From JBEKYD01 sp052148435 (GTDB taxonomy: Bacteria; Acidobacteriota; Terriglobia; Bryobacterales; Bryobacteraceae), in contig JBKQIF010000046.1 of NCBI GenBank assembly GCA_052148435.1, positions 10,077-74,076 on the forward strand: 64,000 nucleotides of DNA, in the 5' to 3' direction. The notes below the pieces were generated by a model. It did no database searches. It had not been told where the DNA came from and worked only from the letters and a program-made list of their open reading frames with translations. Each line of letters begins with the position of its first letter. Positions within the stretch are counted from its first letter, which is position 1. The position numbers and the translations under genes were made by a program. Below are positions 8,841 through 17,611 of the stretch, piece by piece.

Positions 8841-9629
8841 ATGAAGCTGGGCGATTTTCTCGAACGTTTTGGTCAAACCGTGTTCGAAGCGCCGTTGGTG
8901 CAGAAGCAGGATGAACCGCCGGAGGTGGCCGAAATCCGCCTGGCGGTGATCGACCACATCCATTCCAAGAGCTATCGCTCCGGCGGCAAGAAGGTATTTC
9001 CCTTCGACCTGCTGCGGGTGGAGCTGCGCGGCGTGGATGAAGAAGGGCAAGACGTCTTCGCCGGCCGCTTCTTTCGCCGTTACCTGGAGCAGGAAGCGCG
9101 CAACGCGCTGCGCGACGCGGGCTGCCGCTACCCGGATAATCTGCGCGTGGAAGTAAACGCTGTCCTCGGCTTACCGCAGCGCGGCGAAGAATGGCTGCAG
9201 GTGGAAGCGAGTTCGCAGGAGCGCGCCGCCGCCGATCGTCCTCCGGGCCGCCTGGTGGTTCAGGAAGGCAAGGCCAACCTGGCCGAGCTGCGCCTCGACA
9301 AGGCCCGCACGAACGTCGGCCGCACCGTGGATGTGTATCGCAACGAAGGGCTGTTCCGGCGCAACGACCTGGCGTTTGAAGACGACAGCGAAATCAACCG
9401 CTCCGTTTCGCGCGAGCACGCCCACATCCGTTACGACAAATTGACCGGCGAATATCGCCTCTACAACGACCGCTGGTATCCGCGTGGAGGCGTGCGCGCG
9501 CCCGAATGCGGCACCTGGATCGTGCGCGACGGCATGAGCCACGAAGTGCATCGCAACTCGCGCGGCGCCAAACTCCACCCCGGCGACGAGATTCACTTCG
9601 GCCGCGCCGTGGTGACGTTCGAAGAATAG
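8841..9629 (+). CDS. FHA-domain protein
   Basis: 262 residues, ATG at 8841 after GGAGGG; an in-frame upstream ATG runs through repeats and is not used here. The N-terminal about 130 residues are soluble and partly similar in plan to the FhaA N-terminal region (QEARNALRDAGCRYPDNLRVEV). The C-terminal FHA domain (about 155-262) has TNVGRTVDV, NRSVSREHAHIRY and a final HPGDEIHFGRAVVTF. The expected NG turn is replaced by a longer loop (PRGGVRAPECGTWIV). It closes the phospho-signalling and cell-wall locus and is a likely reader of the kinase encoded upstream. No membrane segment is seen. Confidence 0.8.
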   Translation: MKLGDFLERFGQTVFEAPLVQKQDEPPEVAEIRLAVIDHIHSKSYRSGGKKVFPFDLLRVELRGVDEEGQDVFAGRFFRRYLEQEARNALRDAGCRYPDNLRVEVNAVLGLPQRGEEWLQVEASSQERAAADRPPGRLVVQEGKANLAELRLDKARTNVGRTVDVYRNEGLFRRNDLAFEDDSEINRSVSREHAHIRYDKLTGEYRLYNDRWYPRGGVRAPECGTWIVRDGMSHEVHRNSRGAKLHPGDEIHFGRAVVTFEE

Positions 9630-9637
9630 CCGTCCCC

Positions 9638-9683
9638 GTGGCGCGCGCACTCCTGCGTGCCGCGTCCCGACTCTTCGGGACGC
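9638..9683. repeat. Two-hairpin repeat, copy B
   Basis: Starts nine bases after the FHA gene stop. Stems are GGCGCGCGCA/TGCGTGCC and CGTCCCGA/TCGGGACG. The second stem differs from copy A at two positions on each arm and stays fully paired. Confidence 0.6.
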
Positions 9684-9790
9684 TGGTTTCGCGGCCGGCT
9701 GGCGCGCTCGCGGCGTGCTGACCAAAATGGAAGCCGGCCGCAACACCCCGGCGACGAAGAGATGCGGCCCGCCCTCCCGAACGGGGCCGT

Positions 9791-12700
9791 TTAGAACGTC
9801 AGCCGCGCGCTCACCTGCATGCGGCGGGCTTCGGTGCCATCGGGGAACAGGCCGTCGGACGTACCGACGGCATAGGCTCCCGGTGTAAGCGTAAGCACGC
9901 TGCCCTTCTCGGTGTATTCCTGGCTCGACATGGCCGTGGGCGACCAACTGTTGCTCACGTTGAATACCTCGAAGTTGAGATAGAGCTTATAGCGTTCGCC
10001 GAAGGGCAGAACCTTGCTGAGACGCGCATCCTCCCGGTAGAACGCGGGCTGATAGATAGCGTTCTCCGGCAGGAACGGCACGCGGCCGCTCAAGCCCGAA
10101 CCGTCGAGGTTAAAGTTGCTGAACATGCCAGTTACCGGAGTGTCATTCACCTTGACCGTGGCGTTGCCGTACGGGCGGGCGCTATTGAAAGTGGTGATCG
10201 AGGAAAGCTGCCAATTGTTCACCACGTACTTGTAGAAGGCCCCGCCGCGGTGTGTGATCGTGGGCGCCCAGACCCACGAAAACACGAAGCGCTGCCGTTG
10301 GTCTTCGAGACCATTGCCCTTGTCGGCCTTGTAATTCCCGTTGTAGAGCCAAGCGCTCGCGCTGCTCCCGAAGATGCCTTGCGACTCTTGGCCATAGCCC
10401 TGGCCGTCGTCGATTTCGTGAGACCAGGTGTATGCAAGATCTGCCTGGAGCCCATGGGAAAAACGCTTGCGGGCCTGAACGGCGAGCGCATTGTAGGAAC
10501 TGGTAACTCCATTCTCGTCCTGAACGACCGCCCCGTAACGGCCGTCAGGCCGCGATTGAGTCGGGCTGTATACCAAATAAACGGGAGTGGTATAGCTTCC
10601 CACCGGCGTGCCGGAAGCGTTGTCAATCGTGTAGGTGTTCGTCGTCGAACCCAGCGGAGGCAGGTTCAGGTCGCGCTCGCCGTACAAATCCACTCCACGG
10701 CTCCAGATGTAGGAAGCCGTGAGGGAAAGGTCGCGCCACAACTGGCGCTCCAGCGCCAGCGTGCCTTGTTCGGAGTAGGGGGTCTTCCAGTTCGGCGCGG
10801 TGAACTGAATTGAAACGGCGGAGACGCTGCTGCCTGATGGAACGGCGGACAGAATGCTCGGAAATACCGGTCCTGCCGCCAACTGCGTCGCTGACGTGCC
10901 GGAAAGGGTGAAAGTCGTTGTGTTTACGCCGTTGCCGGTGTACAGGTCCTGGAGCGTGGCGGCGGCCACGCGGGCATAGAACATGCCATACCCCGCGCGC
11001 ACCACGGTCTTGTCATTCAGGCTGTAGGCTACGCCCAGGCGCGGCATCAGGTTCGTGGCCGGAGAGTTGATGTGGCAGGTCTGCGGATAATCCGGATTGC
11101 ATTTCGGAGGCTGGGGTATGTGCGAATACTCGTAGCGGGCGCCGTAGTTGACGGTCAGCTTGGGGGTAACGCGCCACTGATCTTGCAGATAGAAGTCGTA
11201 GTCCCCGATAGTGGTATTCACGGTGGGGTTTCCGATCGCTTGTTCATACGTCTGCCAGTGCTTGGCCCCGGCTGTGTTGCCGGAGTAATCCAGCGCGAAA
11301 TTGGTGACGGTCTGATACGTGTAGTAACCGTTGGCGTACTGAATAAAGTAGCTGTAATCCTGCGTGCTGGCGATGTCGGCGCCAAACTTGACAATATGCT
11401 TCCCCCGGGTCCAGGAAGCATTGTCGGCGAACTGGTAGCGGTATTCGTTAGGCTCCACGCGCGGCAGGTAATACACGGAGCCGATCTGCTGGGCCTGCAC
11501 GGACAGATAAAGAGAGCCGACACCCGAGCCCGTGAGAGCGGGGTTGATGTCATCGCTCTGGCGGTCATTCAGCCAGCCAAAATGGAACTCATTCACCAGG
11601 CTGCTGCTGGGAAGAGCGGTCCAGGCGACCCTGCCTTCGCGTACTCGCGCCACGGAGTTGCCATTGCTCGAAATCGCCCCGCCGCTGGTAACCACCGAGC
11701 CCGTCTGGATGCCGTTGGGCGAGAGCCAGTGCATGTAGTTAAAGCTGGCGCTCAAGGTGTTGCGGTCCGAAAGATGATAATCGAGCCTGGCAAAGCCGAG
11801 ATCGGAGGTGACGGTTCGCGGAAATGTGCCGAAGAAACGCGGCAGAAGGCCATTGACGGCGGAGCACTGGGCCGCGGTGGCTGGCGCGACGCAGCCAAGC
11901 CACACCTCGTTGGTGCTGTCGACCACGCCTGCCTTGATAATGCTGGACTGCAAGGGGAAATTCTTGTTCGTGAAGTCGCCATTCAGGAAAAAGAACAGCT
12001 TGTTCTTCTGCATGGGGCCGCCAAGGCTGAAACCCCGTTGGTTGCGGGTGTCTTTCGGGAAAACGCCTGCCGGAGTGAAGGCATCCAGCGCCTCCAGGTT
12101 CTGGTTTCGGAAGAACCAGAAGGCCGTGCCATGGAAGTCGTTCGTTCCACTGCGAGTGACCGCATTGACAATGCCGCCTGAGGCCTTGCCGTATTCAGCC
12201 GAAAAGTTCGAAGAAACCACCTCGAACTCCTGCACCGCGTCCTGGGAGAGCTGCGACACCGTACGGGTACGACCGGCGTTCTCCACCCAGAACTGGTCGG
12301 TAGTGTCGTTGCCATCCACCAGGAACGCATTCCCGTTGGCCACGCCGCGGAAGGTGAGCAAGCCGTATATCCCATCGTTCGTGACCGCGGGCGTCAGCAG
12401 CACGAACGTATCGACGCGCCGGCCGTTGATCGGCAGGTCTACAATCTCGCGGGAGTCGACCACTTGCGAGACGTCGCTCTTAGTGTCGTCCACCAGCGGC
12501 GCGGCGGTTTCCACATTAACCTGCGTGGCAATGGCGCCAACGGAAAGTGTGACCGTGAGGCCCACGTTCCGGCCTACCGGCAGGTCGAGGTTCTTGACGT
12601 CATATTCCGCGAACCCGGCCTTATTCACGGTTACTTCGTAACCCGGAGCGGGGACGAGGGAGGGTGCGTCGAAGACGCCGCCCTCAGATGCAGTCAGTGC

Positions 12701-12871
12701 GAGGTGAATACCTCTGGAAGGGTTGGATACCACCACTTGCGCGCCAGGGACAACCGCGCCGGTAGCATCTTGGACGGTTCCGGAAATTTCCCCGAGTCCT
12801 CCGGCGGCCTGAGCAAAAGCCGCCGCCGCGAATACGCATGCAATCAGGCACAGAACAAGAATGTTTTTCAT
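9791..12871 (-). CDS. Oar-like TonB-dependent receptor with carboxypeptidase-regulatory-like N-terminus
   Basis: 1026 residues. The signal peptide MKNILVLCLIACVFAAAAFA is followed by a regulatory-like beta-sandwich (GEISGTVQDATGAVVPGAQV), a plug-like region (VDLPINGRRVDTFVLLTPAV, then SAEYGKASGGIVNAVTRSG) and a long outer-membrane barrel ending in LTF with a terminal aromatic. This is the Oar/CarboxypepD_reg type receptor that is expanded in Acidobacteriota; substrates are unknown and probably large carbon compounds. The ATG at 12871 overlaps the stop of a truncated receptor-like ORF as ATGA. No substrate-specific neighbour is present. Confidence 0.85.
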   Translation of the reverse strand: MKNILVLCLIACVFAAAAFAQAAGGLGEISGTVQDATGAVVPGAQVVVSNPSRGIHLALTASEGGVFDAPSLVPAPGYEVTVNKAGFAEYDVKNLDLPVGRNVGLTVTLSVGAIATQVNVETAAPLVDDTKSDVSQVVDSREIVDLPINGRRVDTFVLLTPAVTNDGIYGLLTFRGVANGNAFLVDGNDTTDQFWVENAGRTRTVSQLSQDAVQEFEVVSSNFSAEYGKASGGIVNAVTRSGTNDFHGTAFWFFRNQNLEALDAFTPAGVFPKDTRNQRGFSLGGPMQKNKLFFFLNGDFTNKNFPLQSSIIKAGVVDSTNEVWLGCVAPATAAQCSAVNGLLPRFFGTFPRTVTSDLGFARLDYHLSDRNTLSASFNYMHWLSPNGIQTGSVVTSGGAISSNGNSVARVREGRVAWTALPSSSLVNEFHFGWLNDRQSDDINPALTGSGVGSLYLSVQAQQIGSVYYLPRVEPNEYRYQFADNASWTRGKHIVKFGADIASTQDYSYFIQYANGYYTYQTVTNFALDYSGNTAGAKHWQTYEQAIGNPTVNTTIGDYDFYLQDQWRVTPKLTVNYGARYEYSHIPQPPKCNPDYPQTCHINSPATNLMPRLGVAYSLNDKTVVRAGYGMFYARVAAATLQDLYTGNGVNTTTFTLSGTSATQLAAGPVFPSILSAVPSGSSVSAVSIQFTAPNWKTPYSEQGTLALERQLWRDLSLTASYIWSRGVDLYGERDLNLPPLGSTTNTYTIDNASGTPVGSYTTPVYLVYSPTQSRPDGRYGAVVQDENGVTSSYNALAVQARKRFSHGLQADLAYTWSHEIDDGQGYGQESQGIFGSSASAWLYNGNYKADKGNGLEDQRQRFVFSWVWAPTITHRGGAFYKYVVNNWQLSSITTFNSARPYGNATVKVNDTPVTGMFSNFNLDGSGLSGRVPFLPENAIYQPAFYREDARLSKVLPFGERYKLYLNFEVFNVSNSWSPTAMSSQEYTEKGSVLTLTPGAYAVGTSDGLFPDGTEARRMQVSARLTF

Positions 12872-13059
12872 AGCTTTGGACCCTTATGGACGGCACGGAC
12901 ATTGCCCTGCGTCCCGGTTGAAATCACCACGGCGTTTGGCACGGCGGATCCGGAGGGATCTTTGACCACACCCGAGACTCCGGCCACACCACCAGCGGAT
13001 TGCGCGAACCTACGCATTGAAAGGCACAGCTCAAGAGCTGTTGTCGCTCTCCAATTCAT
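12868..13059 (-). pseudogene. Truncated Oar-like N-terminus overlapping the receptor start
   Basis: 63 codons with a good ribosome-binding site (AGAGGTG before the ATG). They encode a degenerate signal-peptide-like start and the opening of a carboxypeptidase-regulatory-like domain (GVSGVVKDPSGSAVPNAVV), then stop. The TGA overlaps the ATG of the intact receptor as ATGA. The simplest reading is the remains of a tandem receptor copy whose body was deleted. It may still be translated and couple expression of the next gene. Confidence 0.5.
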
Positions 13060-13240
13060 GGAAGCACCTCTTTCTTGCGATTCGACCCGAGTACCAAGAG
13101 AATATCAGAATACCAACCCGGGATTACAGCCCCATGAAAAGCACCCGCGCCGGCGTTTGCGGGCGGTTGGGCATGTTTGTGCACGGCGGGCGTTTTGGGG
13201 CGGGAAAGGGTTCCAGCGAGAGCCGGGGAATTGCCGGGAT

Positions 13241-13314
13241 TGGCTGGGACGCAGGGATTCGAACCCCGATACGCAGATCCAGAGTCTGCAGTCTTACCGT
13301 TAGACGACGTCCCA
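13241..13314 (-). tRNA. tRNA-Gln (anticodon CUG)
   Basis: 74 bases with CCA encoded at the 3' end. The acceptor stem pairs TGGGACG with CGTCCCA, followed by discriminator G. The anticodon stem GCAGA/TCTGC encloses the loop CTCTGGA (anticodon CTG), and the T-arm loop is TTCGAAT. Confidence 0.93.
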
Positions 13315-13378
13315 GTGGACAACTCGATTCTAACAGAGGAAAGCTGTCCGAATCCAGGTCGCCTGGGTGCGGATTGCG

Positions 13379-13426
13379 TGGGGCAGGCCCTCGGCCGGCG
13401 GCGGCCTCTCAGTCCGCCCGGCCCAC
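13379..13426. repeat. GTGGGGCAGG-family palindromic repeat
   Basis: Begins GTGGGGCAGGCC and ends CCGCCCGGCCCAC, with pairing GGCCGGCGG-type sequence inside. It lies between tRNA-Gln and the NHL-repeat gene. Confidence 0.45.
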
Positions 13427-13583
13427 TTGACGGAAATACGTGGCTGAATTTCCGAACCGGGCGCTGAGTGTGCCTTTAGAAACCTCGCGGATGCACTCCT
13501 GGTACTAACCCGCGTCGCGGAGCCGACCAGGTCTGGTATGCTTTTGGAAGAGCGCTCCCGCGTCGCGCCTGCCTGGAATCTCT

Positions 13584-16500
13584 ATGAAAACTAAGTATCT
13601 CAGCATCCCCTGCGCCTTGTTGTGCAGCGCCATTTCCCTTTACCCGCAGTCCACCACCAGCAGTGTGACCCTGAACGCCGCGCCGTCTACGGCGGTTGGA
13701 CAGCCCGCCGGGGTTTCCGTGACTTTGCCGGAATCGGTGAATCCCAACCTGGTGGAGGGCAGGGAGCTGTTCAATCCCGAGAATGTGGCGCTCGATACCA
13801 GCGTGTCGCCTCCGATTCTCTACGTATCCGACAGCAACAATAACCGGGTTCTGGCATGGAAGAACGCGACCGGCTTTAGCAATGGCCAGCCGGCGGACTT
13901 AATCGTCGGCCAGCCCGACCAGTATTCCACTAACGTGGGCGGACCGGGAACCGGAAATTCGCCGGGTTCTTCGGGACTGAACTTCCCCACCGGCTTGGCG
14001 GTATACCAGGGCGACCTGTACGTGGCGGATACCAACAACAACCGGATTATTCGATTTCACCAGCCGTTTTCGCAGACCAGCCTGCCGCTGCAGCCTAACA
14101 TGGTGATCGGCCAGTCCAGCGTCAACACCAAGACCGTCAACTGTGCCGGCCAGGTATGCGCGCAAGGGGTCTACTTCGCCGCCGGCGTTCCGGTCAGCCT
14201 GGCATTCGATTCAAACGGCAACCTGTGGACCACTGATCCGGGGAACCGCCGCGTGCTGGAGTTTCCGCAAAGCGCCATCGCCGCCGGCGGCAACGCCATC
14301 GCGGCGACGGTGGAACTCGGCCAGCCCAACCTGACATCGATCAATCTCACCGCCATCGGCGCAGGCACCCCGAACGGCCAGACCATCACCAACCAGTTCG
14401 CCGTTCCGCTTGCGCTCGGTTTCGATGGCGGCGGCAACCTCTTCGTTTCCGACGCAGATACGGGCAGTCCGGCCAATTTCAGCCGGGTTCTGGTGTTCGT
14501 TCCCACCAACGGCGCTTTCGGCACTGCGGCTTCCGCCACCCGCATCATGGGCGTAGTGCAGGCGTCGCAGCTTGCCAGCCTGACTCAAAGCCAGGCCCAG
14601 GCCATCGCGGATCAGACCGAGATCGCCTACGCGCAGGGACTTTTCTTCCTGGCCGATTCCAGCGTGGGCGTGGTGGATTCGTTGCATAGCCGCATTTTGA
14701 TCTTTCCGCCCTATTCGAAGTGGCCGGCACAATCGACCAACTACTCGCCGCAAGCCAGCTACGTGGTCGGGCAGAGCGGCTTCACCACGTTCAGCCCGAA
14801 TGGCGCGACCTCGCCGACCATCCTGACCCCGCCGGCCAATAGCGGCTCGCTGTACCTGCCCGGCGGCGCGGTGTACTACCCCGCCAGCAGCCAATTGTTC
14901 GTGGCCGATACCGACAATAATCGGGTATTGGCCTTTACCCTGGTATCCGGCGCTACCTTTTCCAACGCCAGCACGGTGCTGGGACAAGCTTCGCTGACTG
15001 CCTCGTCGATAAACCTGATCGAAGGCAAGGAATTCGATTTCCTCAACTTTACTTCGAGCGGCACCTCCGCCGACGCCGGCATCGCGCTCGACACCACCGG
15101 CAGCGTGCCGCATCTTTACGTGGCCGACACCTATAACAACCGCGTACTGGCTTTTTACGACGCGCGCAAGATCGCTCCCGGGGCTTTCGCCACCATCGTC
15201 ATCGGCCAGAAGGACTTTACCACGGGGCTCTGCAACTACCCGACCGGTGATGGCGCTTCGCCCACGGCAACCAGCCTCTGCCAGCCGACCGACGTACTGG
15301 TGGATCCGGCCGGCAATCTGTATGTAGCCGACCGCGGCAACGGCCGCGTGCTGCGCTTCCCCGCCCCCTTTGCCAACTACCCCACGCTGCCCACCCTGCC
15401 CCAGGCGGACCTGGTGTTGGGACAGTCCAGCTTCACCTTTTCCAACCAGGTGGCCAGCCAGAGCACCATGGGCGCGCCGTACGGCCTGGCTTTCAGCGGC
15501 GTCAACGGTCTGTTGGTTTCCGACCAGGCGTTTAACCGCGTGCTCTACATTCCGTTTACGGCCAACGGCACCTTCGTGGCCGGCGCCGACAATGGGAAAG
15601 CGGCCACCGTGGTCTTCGGACAACAGAATTTCACCTCCACGGCTGCCGGCAACGCCGTGACCCAGTTGAACAGCCCGCACCATATCGCCGCCGACAGCAG
15701 CGGCCAGCTTTATGTGGCCGATACTGTCAATAACCGGGTGCAGATCTTTTCCGATCCCAGGACCGCCCCCGCCGCCGGCGCCAACCCGCTGCTCACGCTC
15801 ACCGGCAACGGTATCGCTACGCCATTAGGCATTTTCGTGAATGCCTCCACCGGCGAAATCTGGGTGGCCAACGGCGGCAACAATACCTGCATCCGCTTCC
15901 CGAAATATGAGACTTTGGCGCTCAACCCGGTGTCGAATGGCACAGTTGACACCATCTCCGGCTTGGCAACGCTGGCGGTTCTGCAGGACCAGTACGGCGA
16001 CCTGTTCGTGGCGGATACGGCCAGCCGTGTTTCGGTCTATTACCAGGGCCTGACGGCCGTCAACGGCGCCAGTTTTCTGTCTTACAAGAACATTGCGCCC
16101 GGCATGCTCGCCTCGATCTTCTCCTCGGCTTCCTCGACCCAGTTCGGGCCCAGTTCGCTGAACGCGGGAGCTCCCAGCCTGCCGTTAGGTACAACGCTGG
16201 GAAATCTGCAGGTGCTGTTTAACGGCGCCTCTGTTCCCATGTATTACGCGGGTGGGGGCCAGATCAACTTCCAGGTTCCCAACGCTGCGCCGACTTCCGG
16301 TACGTCCACGCTGGAAGTAGTGGACGCCACCACGGGTCAGGTTTATGGCGCGGGCTCGGTGACCATGTCGCCGCAGTCGCCGGGTATTTTCGAATGCCCG
16401 GAAAGCACCGGCCAACTCCGGCAGGCTTGCGTCTTGAATTCGGACAACACGGTCAATTCGAGCTCCAACGCGGCCAAACGAGGGGCTGTGATTTCGATCT

Positions 16501-16850
16501 ACGCCACCGGCCAGGGCTACATCGCCAACGCCCCACCGGATGGGACGGGCGCCACCGGCGCCAGTGCGACGGTGGCGGCGGGTTCCACCAGGGTCTGGAT
16601 TGGTCCCGGCTACGTGGATGAAGTGACGGCAAACAACCCGGCCTGTATGCTGCAGGCGGGAGACCCGGCCAACGGGCAATGGATCACCTACTCCGGTCTG
16701 GCGCCCGGCTTGCCGGGAGTGTGGCAGATCAACGTGCAGATCCCCATGTGCGTGGCGCCCTCGACTTCGACGGTTCTGTTCGTGTTCCAGAACAACGTTT
16801 CCGACACGGACGCCAATTCGGGGTACCACATGTATATCGCGGTGAAGTAA
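13584..16850 (+). CDS. Secreted NHL-repeat beta-propeller protein with Solibacter-type C-terminal domain
   Basis: 1088 residues. After a signal peptide (MKTKYLSIPCALLCSAISLYP) come many NHL-like units of the form LYVADTxNNRVL or LFVADTDNNRVLAF, spaced through about 60-830. These should form one or two beta-propellers. The C-terminal about 240 residues, from NGASFLSYKNIAPGMLASIFS through GQINFQVPNAAP to GLPGVWQINVQIP, match the pattern of a domain family that is abundant in Solibacter (TIGR03437). Function unknown; likely extracellular, binding or scaffolding. Full length, no frameshift. Confidence 0.85.
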   Translation: MKTKYLSIPCALLCSAISLYPQSTTSSVTLNAAPSTAVGQPAGVSVTLPESVNPNLVEGRELFNPENVALDTSVSPPILYVSDSNNNRVLAWKNATGFSNGQPADLIVGQPDQYSTNVGGPGTGNSPGSSGLNFPTGLAVYQGDLYVADTNNNRIIRFHQPFSQTSLPLQPNMVIGQSSVNTKTVNCAGQVCAQGVYFAAGVPVSLAFDSNGNLWTTDPGNRRVLEFPQSAIAAGGNAIAATVELGQPNLTSINLTAIGAGTPNGQTITNQFAVPLALGFDGGGNLFVSDADTGSPANFSRVLVFVPTNGAFGTAASATRIMGVVQASQLASLTQSQAQAIADQTEIAYAQGLFFLADSSVGVVDSLHSRILIFPPYSKWPAQSTNYSPQASYVVGQSGFTTFSPNGATSPTILTPPANSGSLYLPGGAVYYPASSQLFVADTDNNRVLAFTLVSGATFSNASTVLGQASLTASSINLIEGKEFDFLNFTSSGTSADAGIALDTTGSVPHLYVADTYNNRVLAFYDARKIAPGAFATIVIGQKDFTTGLCNYPTGDGASPTATSLCQPTDVLVDPAGNLYVADRGNGRVLRFPAPFANYPTLPTLPQADLVLGQSSFTFSNQVASQSTMGAPYGLAFSGVNGLLVSDQAFNRVLYIPFTANGTFVAGADNGKAATVVFGQQNFTSTAAGNAVTQLNSPHHIAADSSGQLYVADTVNNRVQIFSDPRTAPAAGANPLLTLTGNGIATPLGIFVNASTGEIWVANGGNNTCIRFPKYETLALNPVSNGTVDTISGLATLAVLQDQYGDLFVADTASRVSVYYQGLTAVNGASFLSYKNIAPGMLASIFSSASSTQFGPSSLNAGAPSLPLGTTLGNLQVLFNGASVPMYYAGGGQINFQVPNAAPTSGTSTLEVVDATTGQVYGAGSVTMSPQSPGIFECPESTGQLRQACVLNSDNTVNSSSNAAKRGAVISIYATGQGYIANAPPDGTGATGASATVAAGSTRVWIGPGYVDEVTANNPACMLQAGDPANGQWITYSGLAPGLPGVWQINVQIPMCVAPSTSTVLFVFQNNVSDTDANSGYHMYIAVK

Positions 16851-16872
16851 AGCTGTCCGCTATCAAGAGACC

Positions 16873-16989
16873 GTGAAAAAATCGAATCGCAGGCCGAAGG
16901 CCTACTCCACGAGGCCGGCAAGTACATTGGAATCTTCGTGGAGTCGGCGTTTGCGCCTGCGCGTTTCCGGTTCCAGCCGATTTTTTCAC
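16873..16989. repeat. Long imperfect hairpin (117 bases) between convergent genes
   Basis: The outer arms GTGAAAAAATCG (16873-16884) and CGATTTTTTCAC (16978-16989) are perfect inverted repeats. Inside, GCAGGC pairs with GCCTGC and ACTCCACGA with TCGTGGAGT. It lies 22 bases after the NHL gene stop and 26 before the end of korC. It could act as a bidirectional terminator (A/T tracts on both arms) or be a small palindromic mobile element. Confidence 0.6.
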
Positions 16990-17014
16990 ACCTGCTGAGC
17001 GCTGAGAGCTATTC

Positions 17015-17611
17015 TCAACTCTCCGACTCGAAGGAAAGCACCATCTCCGGCTGGCCATCTTCGCGCATCTTTTCGATCAGCGATGCGCCGTACTCGTAGC
17101 CTTTGTCGAACGCCTGCAGATTGAGCTTTTCAAACGCCGGGGGCACGGAATCGGCCACCGCCTGGCGCAGCGCCTCCGGCGCGATGAGGCTGGTGACGGC
17201 TCCGAAAAAGCCCACCATGACGATGTTCAGCACCATCTTGCGGCCCAGCTCTTCAGCCAGCCGGGTAGCGGGCACTCCGTAGGCGCGAGTTCCGGCCGGC
17301 AGGTAGTCCACCCGCACCAGCTCCTGCTCGGTGATAAGGATGCCGCCCGGCTTCAAATCGGGGATGAAGCGGGCGCCGGCCTCCTGCGACATGACGATCA
17401 GGATATCGGGGCGCGTGATGTAGGGGTAGAGGATCGGCTCGGTGGAAAGAATCACCTGGGCGCTGGAGGAACCGCCGCGGGCTTCCGGGCCGAAGCTCTG
17501 GGTCATGGTGGCGAAACCGCTCTCGAAGATGGCGCGCGCCTTGCCAATGACGACGGCCGCCAGAATCACTCCCTGGCCGCCAAATCCGGCGATACGAATT
17601 TCGGTTAGCAT
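17015..17611 (-). CDS. korC: 2-oxoacid:ferredoxin oxidoreductase, gamma subunit
   Basis: 198 residues. It begins MLTEIRIAGFGGQGVILAA, the family glycine-rich signature, with TQSFGPEARGGSSSAQVI further on. This subunit joins the alpha, beta and delta subunits in CoA-dependent 2-oxoacid oxidation that reduces ferredoxin. The ATG at 17611 overlaps the korB stop by seven bases; an in-frame GTG at 17620 is the alternative. It is last in the korDABC operon. Confidence 0.88.
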   Translation of the reverse strand: MLTEIRIAGFGGQGVILAAVVIGKARAIFESGFATMTQSFGPEARGGSSSAQVILSTEPILYPYITRPDILIVMSQEAGARFIPDLKPGGILITEQELVRVDYLPAGTRAYGVPATRLAEELGRKMVLNIVMVGFFGAVTSLIAPEALRQAVADSVPPAFEKLNLQAFDKGYEYGASLIEKMREDGQPEMVLSFESES

